Positions 1 through 5,777 of a DNA stretch of 9,015 nt are shown one piece after another (positions within the stretch are counted from its first letter, which is position 1; every line of letters starts with the position of its first letter). The notes under the pieces are model-generated. The model was not told where the DNA came from. It was given only the letters and a program-made list of their open reading frames with translations, and did no database searches. The DNA is from Bacteroidota bacterium (GTDB lineage Bacteria > Bacteroidota > Ignavibacteria > SZUA-365 > JAADGX01), in contig JALUUP010000353.1 of assembly GCA_027021285.1 (NCBI GenBank), positions 1-9,015 of the forward strand, read 5' to 3'. The position numbers and the translations under genes were made by a program.

Positions 1-1
1 T

Positions 2-745
2 CACCTCATGTCCCAGGTCGATCGATCCCTGCTTCCGATCCTTGACGAGCGCCCGGACCAGCAATCGGTTTTGGTTATTCTCGTGACAGCCGATCGCGGG
101 TTGTGCGGCGCGTTCAATACAAACCTTGTGCGTTTTACAACAGGCCTGGTAAAGAACGAGTACCGCGAGTTCTATGAGCAGGAAAAAGTCAAGTTGCTTT
201 GTATTGGAAGAAAAGGGATCGATTTCTTCTCAAAGCAGGATATTGAAATCGTTGAAAAACACGTTGGCGTTGTCAACACGCCTGATTATACGGTTTCCAA
301 CCAAATCATGAGCGGTGTTATTCGGGGGTTCCTGGCCGGGGAGTACGACAAGGTTGTACTCATCTACAACGAATTCAAATCTGTTATCAGCCAACGTATT
401 GTCGCTGAGGATTTGCTTCCCGTTCCTTCCGAGCCGGAAGAGATTCACGTGATGGATGGGCACGAATATCACCCGTATACGCAGTACATCTATGAGCCCA
501 GTGAACGGACGCTGATGGAATCACTCGTTCCGCGCAGTCTCGATTTTCAATTGTACACCGCGATGCTGGAATCGAATGCGGCGGAGCAGGGCGCGCGTAT
601 GACGGCGATGGATACGGCTACAACCAACGCGCGGGATATGATCACCGAACTTACGTTGCGGTACAACCGCGAACGACAGGCGGCCATCACCAAAGAACTT
701 TTGGAAATTGTCTCGGGGGCGGAGGCGTTGAAAAACGTCACGTGA
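2..745 (+). CDS. atpG: F1F0 ATP synthase gamma subunit, 5'-truncated by the window edge
   Basis: This is the central rotor stalk of the F1 sector, which couples proton flow through F0 to ATP synthesis at the alpha/beta hexamer on the cytoplasmic face of the inner membrane. About 247 C-terminal residues are present. The family is usually about 285-295 residues, so roughly 45-50 N-terminal residues, including most of the first long coiled-coil helix, lie upstream. The frame is open to the first base, so the ATG at 8 is internal. Visible family signatures are the LVTADRGLCGAFN segment of the Rossmann-like domain and the C-terminal helix with EQGARMTAMDTATTNA followed by LTLRYNRERQAAIT and ending in SGAEAL. 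No atpD follows: a terminator and a convergent gene come next. This fits lineages where beta and epsilon (atpDC) sit elsewhere. Identification is very secure. Confidence 0.97.
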   Translation, partial: HLMSQVDRSLLPILDERPDQQSVLVILVTADRGLCGAFNTNLVRFTTGLVKNEYREFYEQEKVKLLCIGRKGIDFFSKQDIEIVEKHVGVVNTPDYTVSNQIMSGVIRGFLAGEYDKVVLIYNEFKSVISQRIVAEDLLPVPSEPEEIHVMDGHEYHPYTQYIYEPSERTLMESLVPRSLDFQLYTAMLESNAAEQGARMTAMDTATTNARDMITELTLRYNRERQAAITKELLEIVSGAEALKNVT

Positions 746-764
746 TCCGACACGCCTTTCTTAC

Positions 765-796
765 AAAAAACGCTCATCTGAGGATGAGCGTTTTTT
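765..796. terminator. Bidirectional intrinsic terminator between atpG and the DksA-like gene
   Basis: An 8-bp stem (CGCTCATC at 771-778, GATGAGCG at 783-790) closes on a 4-base TGAG loop. It is flanked by six A on the left and six T on the right, so both strands read as hairpin plus T-tract. It lies 20 bases after the atpG stop, and the TAA stop of the minus-strand zinc-finger gene (798-800) nearly touches it. It should end both convergent transcripts. Confidence 0.93.
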
Positions 797-797
797 A

Positions 798-1127
798 TTA
801 TGATGCTGTTTTATGCATCGAGTTTCGTTTCAAGTGTGCGCTCAACTTTGCGGCGCATGACTCGCAAAAATGCGCGGTTGGGGACCGCCGAAGGATCTCA
901 ACGGAAATCGGATTCTTGCAATAGATACAGTTTCCGTACGTGCCTTCTTTCATTCTGTACAAGGCAAGACGCAGCTCGTTCAATTGGGGATCGCCCTTGA
1001 AAGCCAAATGTGCATCCAGGTTGTTTTGGTCGATGGAATCGAGACTCTGTCCATAGCTATGGATCAGAATGTGTTGAATACGATTCAATATCGTTTCCCG
1101 GAGTTCGTGTACTGTTCTAGCATCCAT
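798..1127 (-). CDS. Short TraR/DksA-family C4 zinc-finger protein
   Basis: The 109-residue protein is a likely RNA polymerase secondary-channel regulator of the DksA/TraR type, acting in the cytoplasm and often with ppGpp. The zinc finger is complete: Cys67, Cys70, Cys88 and Cys91 form CxxC-x17-CxxC, the canonical DksA spacing. It is preceded by GTYGNC and contains SPTAHFC, the counterpart of the conserved PTAxxC stretch. The protein is much shorter than E. coli DksA (151 residues), so the coiled-coil hairpin must be reduced. The acidic tip (DxxDxA in DksA) appears only as D30-S-I-D33-Q-N35, with Asn in place of Ala. The start is fixed by a strong GGAGGA just upstream. The gene stands alone, convergent with atpG. 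Whether it truly works as DksA, as a TraR-like mimic or as another zinc-finger adaptor cannot be told from sequence. Confidence 0.88.
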   Translation of the reverse strand: MDARTVHELRETILNRIQHILIHSYGQSLDSIDQNNLDAHLAFKGDPQLNELRLALYRMKEGTYGNCIYCKNPISVEILRRSPTAHFCESCAAKLSAHLKRNSMHKTAS

Positions 1128-1130
1128 CGT

Positions 1131-1136
1131 TCCTCC
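1131..1136 (-). promoter_or_regulatory. Strong Shine-Dalgarno site of the DksA-like gene
   Basis: On the minus strand GGAGGA lies three bases before the ATG at 1127. The spacing is short but it is the best ribosome-binding site in the window, and it supports this start. Most other genes here lack such a site. A possible -10 box (TATGAT, 1146-1151) lies just upstream, but no good -35 box accompanies it. Confidence 0.6.
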
Positions 1137-1409
1137 ATGATCTGTATCATACGGTATCCTGCGTGGTTCCGAATCGTAGTACCTGAATGTAGAAAGTAAA
1201 CCGCATTATGTCAAGGCTTAATTCCGGGATGATAAATGTTGCGCATGGCGATATGTTGTACCGTGTTGAAATCCGGACGAGACAACGTACCCCTGGAAAT
1301 GCTCGCGGTTTGAAAAACGCCGACGTGATATCTATATTGACTCCGGCTTTGTTTGCATCACCGGGGGGAAGGGACGATCGCTCTCGGTTATTTATCGTGA
1401 AGGATAGTG

Positions 1410-1436
1410 ATGGCCGGGGGGATTGAATTTCTTTGA
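1410..1436 (+). other. Possible 8-codon leader ORF ahead of the YbbR-like gene
   Basis: ATG at 1410 is preceded by AAGGA (1400-1404) at a good 5-base spacing and encodes MAGGIEFL. Its TGA (1434-1436) ends three bases before the ATG of the YbbR-like gene. That gene has no ribosome-binding site of its own apart from a weak GAAG. The arrangement would let ribosomes reinitiate. It may equally be chance: the ORF is very short and the codons are G-rich. Confidence 0.2.
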
Positions 1437-1439
1437 AGA

Positions 1440-2372
1440 ATGATGAGAGGAAATGCGCATATCGTTGTCGGATCGATCGCCTTTGCCGTCCTGTTATGGT
1501 TCAGTGTGACGATGGGAAGGTCGTTTAAGTCCGAGTTGAAAGTCCCTCTGGTAATTACCGATATCCCCACAACGTCCGCCCTTGCTTCGAATTTGCCATC
1601 CTATCTTGACGTTAATGTCCGGGGGACGGGATGGCAACTGCTCTTTTTACATCTGGGACAGCCCGTGCGTTACGAGATATCCGCGCGTAAGTTCAAGAAT
1701 GTCCGCGTCTTTTTGACCAACAAGTACTTGTCGGACCTTGTTCGGCTTCCCCCCGGTGTGATGGCATTGCGGGCGTATCCCGACACGTTGTACCTGAACT
1801 TCGAAAAATTCATCGAGAAGAAAGTCCCGATCAAGCTGGTGGCGAAGCTGTCATATGCCGAGAACTTTGGTCCGGTATCGCCCCCGCGACTTGTGCCTGC
1901 CGTTGCCAGGATCAATGGCGCTAAATCCATTGTTTCATTGATCAAGTCATGGCCGACGAAACTGGTAACGTTGAATGATATTTCGAAACCCGTTCGTATG
2001 GAAGTGGAACTCGTTGATTCTCTTTCTTCATTGGTCAATGTTTATCCGGGGCGCGTCCTGCTGAAGATTAATGTCGAACAAATGGCCGAAGACTGGTTTG
2101 GGCCGGTTCCGATCACCATCAGGCATGTCCCGCGTGGTAAGGAAGTCATGTTAGCGCAGCCGTCCGTTCGAATCCTCGTGCGAGCGGGTATTTCCAAGCT
2201 GAACAAGCTGCGTGTCGAGGAATTCAAAGCCGTGGTGGATTACGGCGACTTGATCTCCGGCAACATCGACGCGTTCCGTCCGGAAATATCAGCTCCGTCG
2301 GGTACAATGATTCTCCGTGTCGATCCGGAAGAAATTCCGTTTACCATACGGGAAATCTATTCCGGCCACTAG
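1440..2372 (+). CDS. YbbR-domain membrane-anchored protein (CdaR-like)
   Basis: The 310-residue protein has one N-terminal membrane segment (about residues 7-24, rich in V, A, F and L, ending LLWFSV) and a large extracytoplasmic part made of YbbR-type beta repeats. The typical repeat signature is seen in KVPLVITDIP after the membrane segment and again near residues 121-133, where FEKFIEKKVPIKL has the usual aromatic-spacer-KVPI pattern. In Firmicutes, YbbR proteins (CdaR) modulate the diadenylate cyclase CdaA. In FCB genomes related proteins are common and poorly characterised. No diadenylate cyclase gene lies in this window. Two ATG codons (1440, 1443) sit at the start, and an in-frame stop at 1434-1436 rules out a longer protein. 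The next gene starts 71 bases downstream on the same strand and may be cotranscribed. The family call is good and the function uncertain. Confidence 0.82.
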   Translation: MMRGNAHIVVGSIAFAVLLWFSVTMGRSFKSELKVPLVITDIPTTSALASNLPSYLDVNVRGTGWQLLFLHLGQPVRYEISARKFKNVRVFLTNKYLSDLVRLPPGVMALRAYPDTLYLNFEKFIEKKVPIKLVAKLSYAENFGPVSPPRLVPAVARINGAKSIVSLIKSWPTKLVTLNDISKPVRMEVELVDSLSSLVNVYPGRVLLKINVEQMAEDWFGPVPITIRHVPRGKEVMLAQPSVRILVRAGISKLNKLRVEEFKAVVDYGDLISGNIDAFRPEISAPSGTMILRVDPEEIPFTIREIYSGH

Positions 2373-2443
2373 AATCCACTGCTCCTGCGCTTCCCACGTG
2401 AACATCCATTTTCCCCATCTATCATACCTTTAGCAGAAGATTT

Positions 2444-3082
2444 ATGAACCGACTGCAACAGTCCGTCAGGGTTATTGATATTTCGATACCTCTCGACGAA
2501 CACACGCCCGTTTACCCGGGCGACGTTCCTATCCGGCTCCATCCGCAATCTTCCATTCGAGACGGGGACGTATGTAATCTGTCGTCTGTTACGATGAGCG
2601 TCCACAGCGGAACGCACATCGATGCTCCGTATCATTTCGTGCGCGACGGCGCCACGGTGGATTCGCTTCTTCTTGAGCGATTCTGGTGTCCGGCCCGAGT
2701 GGTGGCAGTCAACGATGCGCAATCGATCGACACACGGCATCTTCAACCGGGTGTTCTTGAACCCGGTTCGGCCATTTTATTCAAAACCCTCACGGACGCG
2801 AACGAACCGGAAAACGAGGAATTCTCGGGTCTTACCGTGGCTGCCGCGGAACGCCTGTGCGACGCTCGCGTCAACATTGTCGGAATTGATCGCGGGTCAA
2901 TCGAAGGAGAAGAGGATCCGACCTACCCGGTGCACCGGACGCTGCTCGGTGGGGACGTGGTGGTCCTGGAGCGCGTACGTCTCATCCATGTCGAAGAAGG
3001 GGATTATCGTCTTGCGTGTTTTCCGCTTCTGATACGGGGAGCGGATGGTTCGCCGGTCCGCGCTGTCCTCTTTCCTGCGTGA
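2444..3082 (+). CDS. Cyclase-family metal hydrolase (kynurenine formamidase-like)
   Basis: The 212-residue protein belongs to the cyclase/KynB family of binuclear-metal amidohydrolases. KynB hydrolyses N-formylkynurenine in tryptophan breakdown, while relatives act as isatin hydrolase or on other small amides. The metal-binding motif HSGTHIDAP gives His54, His58 and Asp60, followed by His64. Later His164 (in PVHRTLLG) and Glu176 (VVVLE) complete the set. This matches, with a shift of four, the zinc ligands reported for Bacillus KynB (His50, His54, Asp56, His160, Glu172) and its catalytic His60. YPGD near residue 24 is also typical. Length is normal, and all metal ligands are intact, so the enzyme should be active. 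No other kynurenine or tryptophan-catabolism gene is nearby, so the substrate is open. The 41-base gap to the convergent ispE shows no clear terminator. Confidence 0.88.
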   Translation: MNRLQQSVRVIDISIPLDEHTPVYPGDVPIRLHPQSSIRDGDVCNLSSVTMSVHSGTHIDAPYHFVRDGATVDSLLLERFWCPARVVAVNDAQSIDTRHLQPGVLEPGSAILFKTLTDANEPENEEFSGLTVAAAERLCDARVNIVGIDRGSIEGEEDPTYPVHRTLLGGDVVVLERVRLIHVEEGDYRLACFPLLIRGADGSPVRAVLFPA

Positions 3083-3123
3083 TCGCAATAACGGGAACGC
3101 GCGGGGAGGTCAAGGTTCTCATG

Positions 3124-3987
3124 CTACAGACCGTTTCCATTCGGTCGAAAATGCGGCGCTGTCAGGTTATACCGGTATGCGGGGGGCAGGGAAGCGATGG
3201 CTTTTTCAACATCGGTCGCGTGTTCGAACCAGCCGAAAACAGAGGAACCGCTGCCCGACATCAGGGCGAAGACGGCGCCGTGTTCAAGAAGGTTGGTCTT
3301 GAGATCACGTATAGCCGGGTACGCGGAAAATACGACTGGTTCAAAATCATTGCGAATACAACGTTGCAGTTCGCGCGGCGTGGAAAGCAGGCCAATCATG
3401 TTATCGGGTAACGGCTCGCGGGTTCGATTTGAATCGTAACCGAGCGCTCCGTACGCCCATGACGTATCGATTTCGATACCGGGCCAGACGGTGAGGATAG
3501 TGTATGGTAGATCGAGCCGTACGGGAACGATGACATCGCCCGTTCCCCCGACGCGGGCGCTGGAATCCTGGAGGAAAAAAGGGACGTCAGCGCCGATGGA
3601 TGCGGCCAGTTCTCCCAGTCGTGTAGGCGAAAGCGGGTTGTCATGCATGGAGTTCAAGAGCGACAGCACGGCCGCCGCGTCTGCGCTGCCGCCGCCCAGG
3701 CCCGCGCCCACAGGGATATCTTTCTCGATGTGGATTGCGCACTGCGGTGATTTGCCGATACGTCCGAAAAATATTTCCGCTGCTTTGTAACATGTGTTGG
3801 TCTTGTCCGTGGGAAGAGAAATGCCGGATACAGTTAAGATCAAATCATCTGCCTCCTCGATGGTGATCCGGTCGTGCCACGCGATACGATGAAACACGCT
3901 GTCGATATCGTGGTAGGTGTCCGGACGCTTTTTAAGAACGTGCAGTCCGATATTGATCTTGGCAAAAGCCTTGGCGCTCGCGCTCAT
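3124..3987 (-). CDS. ispE: 4-diphosphocytidyl-2-C-methyl-D-erythritol kinase
   Basis: This GHMP-family kinase phosphorylates CDP-methylerythritol with ATP in the MEP pathway, supplying IPP and DMAPP for quinones and the undecaprenyl carrier. At 287 residues it has full length (E. coli: 283). Features in order are the N-terminal AFAKINIGLHVL with catalytic Lys10, the ATP-binding glycine loop PVGAGLGGGSADAAA (92-106), GADVPFF with the catalytic Asp134, and the C-terminal GHMP motif MSGSGSSVFG (243-252). It is the last gene of the minus-strand cluster. Its ATG overlaps the stop of the upstream oxidoreductase by four bases (ATGA), which fixes the start and suggests translational coupling. Its presence implies the MEP rather than the mevalonate route. 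Confidence 0.96.
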   Translation of the reverse strand: MSASAKAFAKINIGLHVLKKRPDTYHDIDSVFHRIAWHDRITIEEADDLILTVSGISLPTDKTNTCYKAAEIFFGRIGKSPQCAIHIEKDIPVGAGLGGGSADAAAVLSLLNSMHDNPLSPTRLGELAASIGADVPFFLQDSSARVGGTGDVIVPVRLDLPYTILTVWPGIEIDTSWAYGALGYDSNRTREPLPDNMIGLLSTPRELQRCIRNDFEPVVFSAYPAIRDLKTNLLEHGAVFALMSGSGSSVFGWFEHATDVEKAIASLPPAYRYNLTAPHFRPNGNGL

Positions 3988-4961
3988 TCGATCCGTTGCA
4001 GGATTTCTTCCGCTACTTCAAGCGCCTGTATCGCATCTTCGATTCCCACGACCGGCGGTGTGTCCTGCTCGATCGCCTGGATAAAGAGTTGCTGTTCATA
4101 TAGAAGGGGGTTGAGTTCCGGTACTTCCGGCTGGTCGTACACGATATTCCGCCGGACGTCTCCCTGCTCGATCTGGCCCAGCAGAACGGTCGAGCCCGGT
4201 GTATCGTCTTGCTGCTCCACGATACGAAACACCTCCGTCACGCCCGTCGCGAAATCGATGGACAGGTAAGCATCCTGCTGAAACAAGCGCATTTTTCGCA
4301 TGGGGCGCTGGGAGATACGGCTGGCCGTAACATTGGCCACGCATCCGTTCTCGAATTCGATTCGCGCGTTGGCGATATCCGGATGGCGCGTCACGACTGC
4401 GACCCCGTTGGCGGAGATATGCGTGACCGGGCTGCGGACGAGGCTGAGGATGATGTCGAGATCATGAATCATGAGGTCGAGAACAACGGCGACATCGGTG
4501 CCGCGCGGCTTGAATTGCGCCAGGCGATGAGATTCGATGAAACGCGGGGCAAGGTCAAACTTTTCCAGCGCGACGATAGCCGGGTTGAATCGCTCGATGT
4601 GACCGACCTGGATGATCAGGTTTCGTTTCCCGGCAATATCGCGAAGGCGGCGGGCTTCCTCGACGTGTTCGGTTACCGGTTTTTCGATGAAAACGTGCTT
4701 CGCTTTTTTCAACGCCGCGGCGGCAATCTCGAAATGCGAATGAGTCGGCGTGGCGATGATAACGGCATCCGATTCGTCGAGGAGTGCGTCGGCGGAATCG
4801 AAGACCTTCAGCTTGTGTCCGGCGGCGATCTCGGACGCCCGGGCGTGATCGATGTCGTAGATCCCCGCTGGGACCGCTCCTTTCAGGCTGGAAATGAACG
4901 ACGCATGGACGGATCCAAGGTGGCCGACACCGATGACGCCAAGTCTGACGGGTTGATTCAT
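3984..4961 (-). CDS. Gfo/Idh/MocA-family NAD(P)-dependent sugar oxidoreductase, linked to lpxA
   Basis: The 325-residue protein has an N-terminal Rossmann fold with GVGHLG (residues 11-16) for NAD(P). The family motif EKP (93-95) carries the catalytic Lys94. The C-terminal alpha/beta domain holds VGHIERFNP (119-127) and D162-LMI-H166-D167, the usual position of the catalytic His. The start is set by a 4-base ATGA overlap with the lpxA stop, and its own stop overlaps ispE in the same way. Members of this family oxidise sugars or nucleotide sugars. GnnA oxidises the 3-OH of UDP-GlcNAc and works with the aminotransferase GnnB to feed LpxA in some bacteria. Tight coupling to lpxA makes a UDP-GlcNAc-type substrate plausible, but no gnnB is visible here. 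The family is certain and the substrate is inference. Confidence 0.9.
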   Translation of the reverse strand: MNQPVRLGVIGVGHLGSVHASFISSLKGAVPAGIYDIDHARASEIAAGHKLKVFDSADALLDESDAVIIATPTHSHFEIAAAALKKAKHVFIEKPVTEHVEEARRLRDIAGKRNLIIQVGHIERFNPAIVALEKFDLAPRFIESHRLAQFKPRGTDVAVVLDLMIHDLDIILSLVRSPVTHISANGVAVVTRHPDIANARIEFENGCVANVTASRISQRPMRKMRLFQQDAYLSIDFATGVTEVFRIVEQQDDTPGSTVLLGQIEQGDVRRNIVYDQPEVPELNPLLYEQQLFIQAIEQDTPPVVGIEDAIQALEVAEEILQRIE

Positions 4962-5743
4962 GACCGTACCGGGGGAACGATCCCGCGTTTACTTTTGGCA
5001 ATGAAATCCAACAAGTCCAGGAGCTCGGGAATGAGTTCCATCTCTTCCTTGATCTTTTCGACCCCCTGGGAGACGTTCAATCCTGACTCGTAGATGTATG
5101 TATAGGCCTGTTGCAACGCTTCGATGGTTTCCCGTGAGAAACCCCGGCGGCGAAGACCGATACGATTCAGCCCTTCGAACCGCAAGGGCTCATGGCCGGC
5201 CAGCGCGTAAGGAGGAACGTCCTTGGTGATCCGGAAGCCGCCGCCCACCATGGCGTGCTTTCCGATGCGTTCAAACTGGTGCACGACGGAACCGCCGCCG
5301 ATGATCGCGTAATCACCGATATGGACATGTCCGCCGAGCTGAACGAGGTTTGCAAGAATGACGTGGTCCCCCAACTGGCAATCGTGGGCGACGTGGACGT
5401 ATGCCATCAGCAAACAATCGCTTCCGATGGAAGTCGTGCCCGACTCGACCGTCCCCCGATTGAGGGTACAGAACTCGCGAACGGTGGTTCTATCTCCGAT
5501 GGTCAGCGTGGTCTCTTCACCGGCGAATTTCAGATCCTGGGGAATGCTTCCTACCACTGCGCCATGATGAATATGGCAGTCGCGCCCGATGCTGACGCCG
5601 GCTGCTACAAGGCAGTGCGAGGCGATGGTGGTTCCATCGCCGATTTTTACACCGGCGTCGATGATGGAATGAGGTCCGACGGTTACACGGTCGCCAAGTT
5701 CGGCGGACGGATCGACGATGGCCATTGAATGAATATCGGGCAT
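4958..5743 (-). CDS. lpxA: UDP-N-acetylglucosamine acyltransferase
   Basis: LpxA catalyses the first step of lipid A synthesis, transferring a 3-hydroxyacyl chain from ACP to the 3 position of UDP-GlcNAc in the cytoplasm. At 261 residues it matches E. coli (262). The first two thirds are hexapeptide repeats forming a left-handed beta helix. The catalytic His125 of E. coli corresponds to His120 (in YVHVAHDC), His122 to His117, His144 to His139 and His160 to His155. The acyl-ruler position Gly173 is Gly168 in MVGGGF, so a long hydroxyacyl chain should fit. The motif IPQDLKFAGEET and the C-terminal helices with RRRGFSRETIEAL are also typical. It starts 34 bases after the LpxC/FabZ stop, has no clear ribosome-binding site, and its stop overlaps the next gene by four bases. 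Met7 is a possible alternative start. Confidence 0.96.
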   Translation of the reverse strand: MPDIHSMAIVDPSAELGDRVTVGPHSIIDAGVKIGDGTTIASHCLVAAGVSIGRDCHIHHGAVVGSIPQDLKFAGEETTLTIGDRTTVREFCTLNRGTVESGTTSIGSDCLLMAYVHVAHDCQLGDHVILANLVQLGGHVHIGDYAIIGGGSVVHQFERIGKHAMVGGGFRITKDVPPYALAGHEPLRFEGLNRIGLRRRGFSRETIEALQQAYTYIYESGLNVSQGVEKIKEEMELIPELLDLLDFIAKSKRGIVPPVRS

Positions 5744-5777
5744 AAGTGTATGACGGATAATTCCGCGGTCGGTGGGA

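Larger units (their letters stand above)
1128..1439. other. 312-base intergenic region without a convincing gene
   Basis: This is the divergent space between the DksA-like gene and the YbbR-like gene. It probably holds both promoters, but I find no pair of boxes I would trust. Visible details are an ATGAT-ctgt-ATCAT inverted repeat (1137-1150) next to the zinc-finger gene's ribosome-binding site, two copies of CCGGGGGG (1361-1368 and 1414-1421), and the complementary hexamers CATCAC (1356-1361) and GTGATG (1407-1412). A 72-codon open frame (1208-1426, +) has no recognisable family, no clear ribosome-binding site and an arginine-rich, non-globular composition, so I do not call it a gene. No tRNA-like cloverleaf was seen. 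Confidence 0.55.

Noticed and set aside
1137..1150. ATGAT-ctgt-ATCAT palindrome upstream of the DksA-like gene as an operator
   Set aside because: Five-base AT-rich arms are common by chance. It is noted within the intergenic entry but not supported as a site.
1208..1426. A 72-codon plus-strand ORF in the large intergenic gap
   Set aside because: It has no family resemblance and no clear ribosome site. It overlaps the better-placed leader ORF and likely upstream signals.
1128..1439. tRNA or structured RNA in the large gap
   Set aside because: No cloverleaf arms, no conserved T-loop sequence and no riboswitch-like core were seen by eye.
3083..3123. Terminator between the convergent cyclase and ispE genes
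   Set aside because: I found only a 4-bp complementarity (GAAC/GTTC) and no T-tract in these 41 bases.
4209..5093. A 294-codon plus-strand open frame across the oxidoreductase and lpxA
   Set aside because: It is antisense to two well-supported overlapping genes and has no domain or ribosome site.
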